Source: Roseomonas sp. | GTDB lineage: Bacteria > Pseudomonadota > Alphaproteobacteria > Acetobacterales > Acetobacteraceae | Assembly (NCBI GenBank): GCA_020249285.1 | Contig: JADCFX010000028.1 | Coordinates: forward strand, 1 to 37,492 | Reading direction: 5' to 3' | DNA length: 37,492 bases | Part shown: positions 7,729-16,384 of the stretch, in pieces | Layout: each line of letters begins with the position of its first letter | Position numbering within the stretch: position 1 is the first letter of the stretch | Notes under the pieces: generated by a model | Seen by the model: the letters and a program-made list of their open reading frames with translations, nothing else | The model's database searches: none | Told to the model about the DNA's origin: nothing | Made by a program: the position numbers and the translations under genes

Positions 7729-8469
7729 CTACCCCAGCATCCGCACGGCCATCACCGCCAGCACCACGCCATTCAGCAAAAACAACCCCGCCGCCACGCT
7801 GCGCATCAGGCGCCCATGGCTTTTGCCGAAGAACCGTCCAAGCAGGGCCACACCGATCAGCGCGGGCATGGTGCCGGCCACGAAGCTCAGCATCGCCAAG
7901 GCGCCACCCAAAGCGCTGCCCGTCGCCGCCGCACCGGCCAGGGCGCCATAGAGCAATCCACATGGCAGCGCCGAAAGCAGCACACCCAGCGCCACGCCGC
8001 GCAGCCCAGTGGGTGCTGCCAGCAGCGGGCCAAGGCGTGCTTCCAACATACCCGGCAAGCGCGGCGCAGCCAAGCGCGGCAGCAACGCCGCGATACGCGT
8101 TGAAGCCTGCGCGAACATCAGCATCGCCGCGACCGCTAGCATCCCCGTCAGAACCACCCGCCACCCGGTGCCCAGGCTGACCGCGCCCACCACTCCGCCG
8201 GCAAGCACGCCGAGCAATCCGTAACCAAGCGCGCGGCCCAAATGATAGGGCAGCAGCGCGGCGCCCGAGAGTCGCTGCACCCTGCCCCCGGTTGCGGAGC
8301 GATCTGCCATGGCGGCGGCTTGGGCCAATACAAAAGGTCCACACATGGCGGCGCAATGGGTGGCCCCGCCCGCCAGCCCGGCCAGGAATAGCGCGCCCAT
8401 CACCGCCCAAAGCCCGCCCGGGCCCAGCGCTTCCAGCCCATGCAGGCAATTGGCGAGGAATTCCGCCAT
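7729..8469 (-). CDS. TauE/SafE-like (DsbD_2-type) inner-membrane protein
   Basis: A 246-residue polytopic protein with about six hydrophobic helices and short loops. An early THCAAMCGPFV segment holds Cys39 and Cys43 inside the first Gly-rich helix. This matches the group annotated as sulfite exporter TauE/SafE or DsbD_2-like (UreH-type), usually linked to thiol redox, cytochrome c/haem or metal handling; the substrate is not known from sequence. Start ATG at 8469. It precedes nothing co-oriented and lies 9 bp downstream of the end of the uracil-DNA glycosylase gene on the same strand, so the two are probably one transcript. Its 3' end abuts the comEC tail copy. Confidence 0.82.
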   Translation of the reverse strand: MAEFLANCLHGLEALGPGGLWAVMGALFLAGLAGGATHCAAMCGPFVLAQAAAMADRSATGGRVQRLSGAALLPYHLGRALGYGLLGVLAGGVVGAVSLGTGWRVVLTGMLAVAAMLMFAQASTRIAALLPRLAAPRLPGMLEARLGPLLAAPTGLRGVALGVLLSALPCGLLYGALAGAAATGSALGGALAMLSFVAGTMPALIGVALLGRFFGKSHGRLMRSVAAGLFLLNGVVLAVMAVRMLG

Positions 8470-8478
8470 GCTGGGCCT

Positions 8479-9300
8479 TCAGCCTAGCGCCTGATCCAGC
8501 GTGCGGCGGAGCAACAGCAAATCTGCCCAGGCGTCCCGCTTGGAAGCGGGGCTACGCAGCAGATAGGCGGGATGGAGCGTCGGCAAGGCGGGGATGCGGC
8601 CAAGGCCCGCGATCTCCACCTCATGCCAGCGGCCACGCAGCCGAGTGATGCCCTCCTTCCCGCCAATCAGCCCCTTGGCCGCCACGCCCCCCACCAGCAC
8701 CAGCCGCTTCGGGCGGATCAGTGCCACCTGGCGGCGCAGGAAGGGCAGGAAAAGCGCCACTTCCGCATCGGTTGGGGTACGATTTCCCGGTGGCCTCCAG
8801 GGCAGGATATTGGTGATGTAGAAATTGCTCTCGCGTGACAGGCCGACAGATGCGAACATCCGATCCAGCAATTGCCCCGAAGCCCCCACAAAGGGCCGGC
8901 CAGCGCGATCTTCATCCGCGCCTGGTGCTTCACCAATCAGCATCAGGCCGGATTCGGCCACCCCTTCGCCGAATACAAGATTGGTGGCGGTTTCCTTCAG
9001 TGGCGAGCCATCAAACGCAGCAATCGCGGCCTTCAGCGCTTCCAGATCGGGTGCGGCTACGGACAGGGCTTCGGCCCGCGAGATGGCGGGGGGCGCAGTG
9101 GCCAGCGCAACGGGGGCGACGGGAACGGGGCGCGGGGCCGGTTCCGGCGCGGGGCGAGCAGCTTCCGGCGCGCGCGCGGCTGCCTCCCGCACCGCCAGGC
9201 GATCCGCGGGGCTTTCCATCAGCGCCTCATCCGCGCCCCAGTCGCATTGCAGTGCCAGGGCGGCGGCCAGGGCGGGTCTCTCCTGCTCCATGTCCCACAT
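8479..9300 (-). CDS. uracil-DNA glycosylase, family 4-like, lacking iron-sulfur cysteines
   Basis: About 273 residues; removes uracil from DNA to start base-excision repair. Seen: a Pro/Ala-rich N-terminal linker (about 45-85), motif [20 protein letters not shown] near 125, [16 protein letters not shown] near 160, [14 protein letters not shown] near 200 and the C-terminal motif [11 protein letters not shown] near 240. Family 4 enzymes normally hold a 4Fe-4S cluster with four Cys; here only one Cys is present (in ALQCDWG, N-terminal) and positions often Cys in relatives read FDGSPLK and ALFLPFL. Catalysis by the motif A and HPAYLLR regions looks intact. The start is uncertain (ATG at 9300; also 9291 and 9327); none has a strong ribosome site. 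Confidence 0.9.
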   Translation of the reverse strand: MWDMEQERPALAAALALQCDWGADEALMESPADRLAVREAAARAPEAARPAPEPAPRPVPVAPVALATAPPAISRAEALSVAAPDLEALKAAIAAFDGSPLKETATNLVFGEGVAESGLMLIGEAPGADEDRAGRPFVGASGQLLDRMFASVGLSRESNFYITNILPWRPPGNRTPTDAEVALFLPFLRRQVALIRPKRLVLVGGVAAKGLIGGKEGITRLRGRWHEVEIAGLGRIPALPTLHPAYLLRSPASKRDAWADLLLLRRTLDQALG

Positions 9301-9378
9301 ATCGGCCCGGTGCGGGGTTCCGCGCAACCCACGGCTTCGCTACATGAGTGAATTCTTGACGGCGAAAGGTGTGGCGTG

Positions 9379-11007
9379 ATGTCCGAAGAACGGGAAGCGA
9401 TGGAATTTGATGTGCTGATCGTGGGGGGCGGGCCTTCTGGCCTGGCCGCGGCGATCCGCCTGAAACAGCTCGCGCCCGATCTTGGCGTCTGCCTGATTGA
9501 AAAGGGCAGCGAGATCGGCGCGCATATCCTCTCCGGCGCCGTCTTGGAACCGCGCGCGCTGGATGAGCTTATCCCCGATTGGCGCGATGATCCGCCGGCT
9601 CTCGCGACCCCCGCCGGCGATGACCGCTTCATGTTCCTGACGGAAACCAAGGCCTTCAAACTACCGACCCCACCGGCCATGAATAATCACGGCAATTACA
9701 TTGTCTCCTTGGGCAATGTCTGCCGTTGGTTGGGCGCCAAGGCGGAAGCTTTGGGCGTTGAGATTTATCCGGGCTTCGCGGCATCCGAGACGATCATTGA
9801 AGATGGCCAGGTGCGCGGCGTGGTCGCTGGCGTGATGGGCATCGGCAAGGATGGCGAAAAGGGGCCGAATTACCAGCCGGGGATGGAACTGCGGGCGAGT
9901 TACACGCTATTTGCGGAAGGCTGCCGTGGATCACTCACGAAAAAGCTTTTCGAGACCTTCAATCTGCGCGATGGCGCCGCACCGCAAACCTTCGGGCTCG
10001 GCATCAAGGAATTATGGGAAATCCCGAAGGATAAGCATCAGCCAGGCCTGATCTGGCATAGCGTGGGCTGGCCCTTGAATACCGAAACCTATGGCGGTTC
10101 CTGGCTTTATATGCTGGGCGATAATCTGGTCAGCATCGGTTTTGTTGTCGGGCTGGACTACCAAAACCCCTGGCTTTCCCCCTTCGATGAATTTCAGCGC
10201 TTCAAGCAGCACCCGGCGGTGCGCGCCATGCTGGAAGGCGGCAAGCGCATTGCCTATGGCGCGCGGGCGTTGAATGAGGGTGGCTATCAGGCGATCCCGA
10301 AACTGGTCTTCCCCGGTGGTGCGATCATTGGTGATTCGGCGGGCTTCCTGAATGTGCCGAAGATCAAGGGCACGCATACGGCGATGAAATCCGGCATGAT
10401 CGCGGCGGAAGCACTTGCCGCCGCCTGCGCCAGTGCGGAACGCGCGCCGGTCTTGAATGCCTATCCGGAAATGCTGCGTCATTCCTGGATTTGGCCCGAA
10501 TTGCAGGCGGTGCGGAATATCCGCCCGGGCTTTGCAAAATTCGGCTTCTGGGGCGGCATGATCAATGCCGCGATTGAAACCTATATCACGCGCGGCAAAT
10601 CACCATGGACGCTTTCGCATCACGAAGATCACGCGGTGCTGAAAAAGAGTTCGGAGGCGCCGAAAATCACCTATCCCAAGCCGGATGGCGTTTATTCCTT
10701 CGATCGACTGTCTTCCGTGTTTCTGGCGAATACGAACCATGAGGAAGACCAGCCCGCGCATTTGAAGCTGCGCGACCCTGGGCTTTGGCAGGGTGTGAAT
10801 TATGAAATCTTCGCCAGCCCCGAAAGCCGCTATTGCCCCGCCGGGGTTTATGAGGCTGTGGGCGTGGAAGAAGGCAAGCCGCGTTTGGTGATCAATGCGC
10901 AGAATTGCGTACATTGTAAAACCTGCGACATCAAGGACCCAACTCAGAATATTGATTGGTGCACGCCAGAAGGTAGCGGCGGGCCGAACTACATTGGCGG
11001 TATGTGA
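9379..11007 (+). CDS. electron transfer flavoprotein-ubiquinone oxidoreductase
   Basis: A 542-residue inner-membrane flavoprotein passing electrons from reduced ETF (fed by acyl-CoA dehydrogenases) to ubiquinone. Seen: N-terminal FAD-binding VLIVGGGPSGLAAAIRL at about 13-30, a second dinucleotide-type segment with GDSAGFLNVPKIKGTH near 320, and the C-terminal 4Fe-4S module with CPAGVYE, then NCVHCKTCDIKDP and IDWCTPEGSGGPNY. A GTG directly precedes the chosen ATG (AAAGG about 10 nt upstream). It is divergent from the glycosylase gene and followed 29 bp later by a GST gene. The glutaryl-CoA dehydrogenase at 32094-33296 is a likely upstream donor through ETF. Confidence 0.97.
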   Translation: MSEEREAMEFDVLIVGGGPSGLAAAIRLKQLAPDLGVCLIEKGSEIGAHILSGAVLEPRALDELIPDWRDDPPALATPAGDDRFMFLTETKAFKLPTPPAMNNHGNYIVSLGNVCRWLGAKAEALGVEIYPGFAASETIIEDGQVRGVVAGVMGIGKDGEKGPNYQPGMELRASYTLFAEGCRGSLTKKLFETFNLRDGAAPQTFGLGIKELWEIPKDKHQPGLIWHSVGWPLNTETYGGSWLYMLGDNLVSIGFVVGLDYQNPWLSPFDEFQRFKQHPAVRAMLEGGKRIAYGARALNEGGYQAIPKLVFPGGAIIGDSAGFLNVPKIKGTHTAMKSGMIAAEALAAACASAERAPVLNAYPEMLRHSWIWPELQAVRNIRPGFAKFGFWGGMINAAIETYITRGKSPWTLSHHEDHAVLKKSSEAPKITYPKPDGVYSFDRLSSVFLANTNHEEDQPAHLKLRDPGLWQGVNYEIFASPESRYCPAGVYEAVGVEEGKPRLVINAQNCVHCKTCDIKDPTQNIDWCTPEGSGGPNYIGGM

Positions 11008-11036
11008 AAACACCAGATCAGGACAGGAAAGTTCTT

Positions 11037-11645
11037 ATGCTGAAAATCCATGGCATCGCGCGGTCCCGCGCCTTTCGCTGCATCTGGGCAGCGGAAGAAG
11101 CGGGGCTTGCTTATGAAGTCATCCCTATTGGCGTCGTACCCGGCTTCAAGTTGGAACGCCCGCTTCTGATCAACCCGAACAACAAGATCCCCGCCTTGGA
11201 AGATGGTGATCTGGTGCTGTTCGAAAGCCTGGCGATCAATCTGCATATCGCGGGCAAGGTGGGGGCGCCGTTGATGCCCTCAGGCAATGACGCATCGCGC
11301 GTGCTGCAATGGACGCTTTGGGCGGCGACGGAAATTGAACCGCATGTGATGCGCTGGGCCTATAATGCCTTCCTCCGTCCGCCCGCGGATCGCATTGCGG
11401 CGGAAGCCGCCCTGGGCAAGGAAGCGACCGATCAACGCTTGGCAGTGTTGGAATCGGAACTCGCGACGCGGGATTATCTGGTGGGCAATGGCTTCACCAT
11501 CGCGGACGTTAACCTTGCCTCCGTGCTCTATGGTTCTTTCGTGAATGGCTATGACTTCACTGGCTTTCCGAAGGCCAAGGCTTGGCTTTCGCGTTGCCTG
11601 GAACGCCCGGCGGCGAAGCGCGCGCGGGCGCAACGCGAAGGCTGA
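11037..11645 (+). CDS. glutathione S-transferase family protein
   Basis: 202 residues, cytosolic. N-terminal thioredoxin-fold half with GIARSRAFRCIW (Ser/Arg at the usual active-site turn), NPNNKIPALEDGD carrying the cis-Pro and FESLAINLHIA with the Glu-Ser pair that binds glutathione, then an all-helical C-terminal half with the DYLVGNGFTIADVNLAS N-capping region. The ATG at 11037 is chosen because GGAAAG sits ~6 nt before it; an in-frame GTG at 11004 overlaps the ETF-QO stop. Probably co-transcribed with ETF-QO. The substrate is unknown. Confidence 0.9.
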   Translation: MLKIHGIARSRAFRCIWAAEEAGLAYEVIPIGVVPGFKLERPLLINPNNKIPALEDGDLVLFESLAINLHIAGKVGAPLMPSGNDASRVLQWTLWAATEIEPHVMRWAYNAFLRPPADRIAAEAALGKEATDQRLAVLESELATRDYLVGNGFTIADVNLASVLYGSFVNGYDFTGFPKAKAWLSRCLERPAAKRARAQREG

Positions 11646-11678
11646 AGTAGCGTCGCCAAGAAAGGGGAGGAAAGACCA

Positions 11679-12644
11679 ATGATCCAACGTCGCGCCATCC
11701 TTGCCGTGCCAGTACTGGCCACGCCAGCACTGGCCCTTGCGCAATCCTGGCCATCGCGGCCGGTGCGTATTGTGCTGGCCTATCCTCCCGGCGGGTCAAC
11801 CGATGTGCTGGCCCGCACCCTTGCCGCCGCGCTTCAGGAAGCGATCCCAGGCAGCGCCTTTGTCGTGGATAACCGGCCAGGCGGCGCTGCAGTTGTTGGT
11901 ACCCAGGCGGTCGCGCAGGCGGCGGCGGATGGCTATACGCTAGCGCTTGGTAACAACCAGACCCATGCGGCGAATGCGGCCATGTTGCCTTCCCTGCCCT
12001 TCGATCCAGTCGCAGATTTCGCGCCTATCGCCAAGCTTGCCACAGTGCACCACGCGCTGGTGGTGCCCATGAGCGGCGCCAAGTCTCTGGCTGAATTGGC
12101 CGCGAGAGGCCGCAATGGCGGCAAGGTAAGTTACGCGTCTTCCGGTGCCGGTTCCGCGAGCCATGTAATTGCCGAAACCTTCGCCCGGCGAGAGCGGTTG
12201 GACGCGACCCATGTGCCTTATCGTGGCGGCGCGCAGGCCACCACGGACACCATTGCCGGTACGGTAGATTTCTTTGTCTCCACCTGGCCGCAAGTCGTTT
12301 CGCTGGTGCGCGAAGGGCGGCTTCGTGCGCTTGGTATCGGCGCGCCGGCGCGCCTGCCTGAAGCGCCGGATGTGCCGACATTTGCGGAATTGAATGCGCC
12401 TGATCTTGCCGTGGATGCCTGGTTCGGGCTTTGGGCGCCGGCCCGCACCGCGCCCGAGATCATCACGCGGCTTTCAGACGCGCTGCTGCGTATTCTGGCC
12501 GAACCCGCGATGCGTGAGCGGCTGCAAGGCCAGGGTTTTGTTGCCGCGCCTATGGCATCAGCGCCTTTCGGAGAATTCCAAAAGGCGGAATTGGCGCGCT
12601 GGCGGGCGCTGGTGGAGCTGACCGGGATCAGGCTTTCCGGCTGA
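11679..12644 (+). CDS. Bug/TctC-family periplasmic solute-binding protein (2 of 5)
   Basis: 321 residues with a strong GGGGAGGAAAG ribosome site. The signal peptide MIQRRAILAVPVLATPALA (cut after about residue 21) carries an Arg pair, and the mature start is WPSRPVRIVLAYPPGG. Bug hallmarks are YPPGGSTDVLAR, VDNRPGGAAVV, AADGYT, the short GAGSASHV segment and HVPYRGGAQ. It follows the GST gene by 33 bp on the same strand and could be its co-transcript, but no permease is nearby. The ligand cannot be predicted; the family binds carboxylates and related small acids. Confidence 0.93.
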   Translation: MIQRRAILAVPVLATPALALAQSWPSRPVRIVLAYPPGGSTDVLARTLAAALQEAIPGSAFVVDNRPGGAAVVGTQAVAQAAADGYTLALGNNQTHAANAAMLPSLPFDPVADFAPIAKLATVHHALVVPMSGAKSLAELAARGRNGGKVSYASSGAGSASHVIAETFARRERLDATHVPYRGGAQATTDTIAGTVDFFVSTWPQVVSLVREGRLRALGIGAPARLPEAPDVPTFAELNAPDLAVDAWFGLWAPARTAPEIITRLSDALLRILAEPAMRERLQGQGFVAAPMASAPFGEFQKAELARWRALVELTGIRLSG

Positions 12645-12674
12645 GTCTTTTCTAACGCCATCCAGAAATGAGAA

Positions 12675-12694
12675 GGGGCGCCTTGCGGCGCCCC
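12675..12694. terminator. hairpin between convergent Bug and ompA-like genes
   Basis: Perfect 8-bp stem GGGGCGCC / GGCGCCCC with TTGC loop, 30 bp from both stop codons. There is no long T tract on the plus side; reading on the minus strand it is followed by a T/C-rich stretch. Likely ends the porin transcript and possibly both. Confidence 0.75.
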
Positions 12695-12723
12695 CAATCT
12701 ATCCTGAGTGGGACCTTCCTGAA

Positions 12724-13815
12724 TTACTTCAGGATGATTTCCACGCGACGGTTTTGCGGCTCACGCACGCCATCAGCCGTCGGCACCAGGTTGTTTTCTT
12801 CACCGAAGCCACGGGTCACGATTTCATTCCGCGGCACACCACGACGCACGAGCTCAGCGGCCACCGCATTGGCGCGACGGATCGAAAGCTGCATGTTGTA
12901 GTCAGCCGGGCCGGAACGGTCCGTGAAGCCATTCACTTCAATGCGGGTCACGCCTTGGCCACGGGCAGAAGCGGCTTCGCCGATGATCTGGCGGGCGCGA
13001 TCGGTCAGATCAGCCTTGCTCCAATCAAAGAACACCAGGAAGGTGCGGGCAGCGGCCATCGGCGCCGCGGCAGCAGCAACCACCGGCGCCGCGTTGAAGG
13101 CGTAACGCAGGCCGATCAGCAACGAGTGATTGAAGTTATCAATATCGGAATTCAGGCGTGTCTGCGTAACCGTAGCGCCGGAGCGAACATTCGCAGTACC
13201 GTTGATGTCGTGCCCAAGCGTCCCCATGAAGCGGTATTCCGCCGTCACAGCAAGACCCGGCACGCTCGCGATCGGCAGGGCTGCACCAAGAATTGCCTGG
13301 TAGCCGAAGGCACCCGTGTCGCCGTTGTAGACAGTCTTGTCGCCATTCGAGAAAGAAACGCCAACATCCTGATAATCATGCCAGATATAGCCAACGCCGC
13401 CGCCAATATACGGCACGATGCCACCAAGGGACGAACCAAGGTCGAAATCATAAAGGATATTGGCCATGGCACCGTAGCTCACCGCTGTGCCGGTACCACT
13501 TCCCCTATTCGCGACTGAGGCGCCGCCTACCCTGGTATCGCTGACATCGTTAGAGCGATAGCTACCTTCGATTTCTGCACGCAGGCCGTTGCCGAAGCCC
13601 CAGCCAAGGCTCAGCACGCCAACATACCCGACTTCGAATTCGTTTTCGATCTTGGTACCGGCGGTGTTATTCACCGAGCCCTTGAGGTCCGTATCCTGCT
13701 GCCAATTGGCGCCAACGCCACCGGCGATATACAGACCGCTCACCGGCTGAGCTTGAGCGATGACCGGAAGCGCAACGACCGCCGCAGCGGCCAGAAGAGT
13801 CTTTTTGAAGTTCAT
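12724..13815 (-). CDS. OmpA-family outer-membrane protein (beta-barrel plus peptidoglycan-binding domain)
   Basis: 363 residues. Signal peptide MNFKKTLLAAAAVVALPVIAQA (1-22), an eight-strand barrel-like N-terminal half (about 23-245; alternating hydrophobic strands with GVGANWQQDTD, LRAEIEGSYR, LLIGLRYAF), an Ala-rich hinge, then an OmpA C-terminal domain (about 258-363) with TRIEVNGFTDRSGPADYN, LSIRRANAVAAELVRRGV and EPQNRRVEIIL. The domain binds peptidoglycan and anchors the outer membrane. Strong ribosome site GGGGAAAG. A hairpin terminator follows. Codon use looks like that of a highly expressed gene. The barrel resembles the OmpA/OprF and surface-antigen porin group; pore function is unproven. 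Confidence 0.93.
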   Translation of the reverse strand: MNFKKTLLAAAAVVALPVIAQAQPVSGLYIAGGVGANWQQDTDLKGSVNNTAGTKIENEFEVGYVGVLSLGWGFGNGLRAEIEGSYRSNDVSDTRVGGASVANRGSGTGTAVSYGAMANILYDFDLGSSLGGIVPYIGGGVGYIWHDYQDVGVSFSNGDKTVYNGDTGAFGYQAILGAALPIASVPGLAVTAEYRFMGTLGHDINGTANVRSGATVTQTRLNSDIDNFNHSLLIGLRYAFNAAPVVAAAAAPMAAARTFLVFFDWSKADLTDRARQIIGEAASARGQGVTRIEVNGFTDRSGPADYNMQLSIRRANAVAAELVRRGVPRNEIVTRGFGEENNLVPTADGVREPQNRRVEIILK

Positions 13816-14325
13816 TGTCTTTCCCCATCAATGTTAAGGGCCCAGGGCTAAGATCACCGAATCTGACCCGGACTTCACGGTATTTTTCTTAGCATGTTCT
13901 CTGGCCGATTGGAGCTCAAAGTGGCGGATGCGCCCCCAAGCGTGGCGTATCGGACACCCACTGTGGTAATTTTACCATGACAATCAGCCTGTGCCCGGCC
14001 CCGAAGCCATTGACTCTACCCCAAAAGCTACCCGACCCTCATCCAAAGTGATCAAACAGATGGAAGCCATGCCCAAGGGATTAACCACTTTCGCGGCCAA
14101 TATCTTGCCAACGAGGATGGGAGGTTGCCGCGCATGGCCCCAAAACCTTCGCGGGTCAGCGCAAGGCGTCGCCGTCTCCCGCCCGCCCAGCGTCAGGCGC
14201 TGCGAGATCAGTCTGATAGGTCGCCCCGATGCCGATAGTTTGGCGCGGGCGCATCGCGACTTGACCAGCGCGGTGACGCATATCCTTTCCCGCGATCCGC
14301 AAGGCAACGTTCAAGGGTTTGGCTC
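13816..14325. other. 510-bp intergenic region between divergent ompA-like and Bug genes
   Basis: Both flanking genes are transcribed away from this stretch, so it must hold two promoters. Overlapping frames exist on both strands at about 13984-14329, but neither shows a recognisable domain, ribosome site or convincing codon pattern. The one clear pattern is the perfect inverted repeat TGGTAA-TT-TTACCA at 13964-13977, about 150 bp upstream of the porin start. Confidence 0.5.
13964..13977. promoter_or_regulatory. small palindrome upstream of ompA-like gene
   Basis: TGGTAATTTTACCA consists of two 6-base arms around a TT. Its form suits a dimeric regulator's operator, but no regulator gene is adjacent and it may be chance. 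Confidence 0.25.
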
Positions 14326-15306
14326 ATGAAGAAGCAGCTCTCGCGTCGTGCGGCGCTTGGCTTGGCGCTGGCCGGCGCTGCCTCTCCTGGCTTAGCGCAG
14401 ACCAGTTTCCCGAATAGGGCGGTCTCCATCATCGTGCCCTTCCCGCCCGGCGGGGCAACAGACTTGATCGCACGGCCCTATGGCGCCGCCTTGCAGCGCC
14501 ATTGGAACCAATCCGTGGTCCTGCAGAACCGAGGCGGCGCAGGCGGCGCGCTTGGAATGAATGCAGGCGCAACGGCGCGGCCCGATGGTTATACCGGCGT
14601 GATCGCGCATGTGTCTTTTTCTTCTATCCCGGCAGCAGACGCGCTTTTCCAGCGACCTGCTTCCTTCGAACGCGCAAACCTGGCACCCGTGGCGCTGCTG
14701 ACGGCCGACCCGCTGATCATTGTGGTGAAGGCGGATGCGCCTTGGCAGAATTTCCAGGAATTCGCCGCAGATGCGCGGCGTCGCCCTGGGGAAATCGCCT
14801 ATGGTTCTTCAGGCCCCTATAGCGCGATCCATCTGCCCTTTGAAATGCTGGCCCAGGCCGGTGGGTTCCGTTTGAACCATGTGCCTTATTCCGGCGGCGG
14901 CCCAGCCATGACTGCCGTGCTCGGCGGGCATATTGCAGCTACCGCCGCCACGGCGGCCGTGGCAGCGCCACAAATCCGCTCTGGCGCCATGCGCGCCTTG
15001 GTCAATACCGGGGCGCGCCGCGTGGCGCTGCTGCCCGATGTGCCAACCGCGCTCGAACTCGGCCTGGCGGAGGTGGAATTCTACCTTTGGGTCGGCATCT
15101 TCAGCCAACCAGCGACGCCCGCCGCGGAACGTGAAGCCTGGCGGCAAAGCACAGCGGCAGTCGTGAAAGACCCTGAAATGCTGCGCCAGCTTGAAGCGGC
15201 GGGGCTGGAACTGGATCACCGAGACGGAAAGGCGTTTCAGGATTTTCTGGACGCGGATTTCCAGCGCGTGACGGCGGCGGTGAACCGGATCGGGCGGGTG
15301 GAATAG
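14326..15306 (+). CDS. Bug/TctC-family periplasmic solute-binding protein (3 of 5)
   Basis: 326 residues. The N-terminus MKKQLSRRAALGLALAGAAS has a SRRAALG segment, a Tat-like motif, with cleavage near AQ at residue 25. Bug hallmarks are PFPPGGATDLIAR, LQNRGGAGGALG (Gly where the usual sequence has NRPGAGG), ARPDGYT, GSSGPYSAIH and HVPYSGGGPA. AAGGG lies about 10 nt before the ATG. It stands alone: the porin is divergent upstream and rlmJ follows after a 253-bp gap. The Pro-to-Gly change lies in the ligand-cleft loop and may alter specificity, which is inference. Confidence 0.92.
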   Translation: MKKQLSRRAALGLALAGAASPGLAQTSFPNRAVSIIVPFPPGGATDLIARPYGAALQRHWNQSVVLQNRGGAGGALGMNAGATARPDGYTGVIAHVSFSSIPAADALFQRPASFERANLAPVALLTADPLIIVVKADAPWQNFQEFAADARRRPGEIAYGSSGPYSAIHLPFEMLAQAGGFRLNHVPYSGGGPAMTAVLGGHIAATAATAAVAAPQIRSGAMRALVNTGARRVALLPDVPTALELGLAEVEFYLWVGIFSQPATPAAEREAWRQSTAAVVKDPEMLRQLEAAGLELDHRDGKAFQDFLDADFQRVTAAVNRIGRVE

Positions 15307-15559
15307 CGACATTCCTGGCGCGATCAGAACGAAAGCGGGGCACGATGCGCGAGATTGGGCGCTGACTAACGGCGCTGAGAGCGCTTGCACTGGACACTTC
15401 CTGATTGTCCCAGCCTACCCTAATTTTGTGCGCCCACTAGATGGTTCCGCCCCTGCCCACTTGGCTCACGCACCGTCGCGCCGCCGCCTTATCTCAGTGG
15501 AACTGTCGCACCCCTCGGCCCATTGCGCCGCGCCGCGCCCTGGCCCATCAAGCGCGCCC

Positions 15560-16384
15560 ATGAATTACCGTCACGCCTTTCATGCCGGCAATCACGCGGA
15601 TTGCCTGAAGCATGCCTTGCTCATCTCCCTGCTGGCTGCGCTGAAGCGCAAGCCAACGCCCTTTGCCGTGCTGGATACGCATGCGGGCTGCGGGATCTAC
15701 GACCTTGCGGCAACGGAGGCGGCGCGCACAGGTGAAGCCGCGCGCGGCGCGCTTCGTGTAGCGCAAAACACCGCCACCGCGCTGACACCCTTCCTGGAAG
15801 CGTTGAACCAGGCGGGTTTTCCGGCCTTCTACCCGGGCTCCCCGGCGCTGATCCGCGCCGCGCTGCGCCCGCAGGATCGGCTGATGGCGGTGGAATTGCA
15901 CCCGGAAGATCACGCGACACTCAAGGCTTATCTCACGCGCGACACGCAGGTTGCCGTGCATAAGCGCGATGCTTGGGAAGCCTTGCGCGCCCTGACCCCC
16001 TTTCCCGAAAAACGCGGCCTGGTGCTGGTTGACCCGCCCTTCGAACAGGAAGGCGATTACGCGCGCATCACCGAAGCTATGGCCTTGCTGCGCCATCGCT
16101 TCCGCGCTGCCATCATCGCCGCCTGGTATCCCATCAAGCATCGCGCGCCGGTGCGTGGCTTTCATCACGCGCTGATGGAAGCGGGTGTGGCACCGCTGCT
16201 GGCGGCTGAATTGTGGTTGCGGGAACCGACCGATCCGCAAAGGCTGAATGGCAGCGGGTTGGTCATCGCCAATCCACCGCAAGGCTTTGCCGAGGACGCC
16301 GCCGAAATCCTGCCTGCCTTGCTGGCAGGGCTTGGCGCTGATGAAGCGGGCGCGGGCAGCGCCGTGACATGGCTGAAACCATGA
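15560..16384 (+). CDS. rlmJ: 23S rRNA (adenine(2030)-N6)-methyltransferase RlmJ
   Basis: 274 residues; SAM-dependent N6-methylation of a 23S rRNA adenine. Seen: the family N-terminus MNYRHAFHAGNHADCLKH, the SAM-binding loop VLDTHAGCGIYDL near 42-54, a central helical insertion, and the catalytic LVLVDPPFEQEGDY near 157 (DPPF, the N6-adenine methyltransferase motif IV). The start at 15560 is chosen by family N-terminus; the open frame extends to 15428 without homology-like sequence. The last codon and stop overlap the ATG of gpsA (ATGA), so the two are translationally coupled. Confidence 0.95.
   Translation: MNYRHAFHAGNHADCLKHALLISLLAALKRKPTPFAVLDTHAGCGIYDLAATEAARTGEAARGALRVAQNTATALTPFLEALNQAGFPAFYPGSPALIRAALRPQDRLMAVELHPEDHATLKAYLTRDTQVAVHKRDAWEALRALTPFPEKRGLVLVDPPFEQEGDYARITEAMALLRHRFRAAIIAAWYPIKHRAPVRGFHHALMEAGVAPLLAAELWLREPTDPQRLNGSGLVIANPPQGFAEDAAEILPALLAGLGADEAGAGSAVTWLKP

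Noticed and set aside
7166..8449. 427-residue minus-strand frame across the TauE gene, comEC copy B and the IS481 stub.
   Set aside because: Only its last 55 residues are real (IS481-type N-terminus); the rest is antisense to other coding sequence.
13984..14329. Overlapping frames of ~110 residues on both strands upstream of the third Bug gene.
   Set aside because: Neither has a domain, a ribosome site or a convincing codon pattern; treated as intergenic.
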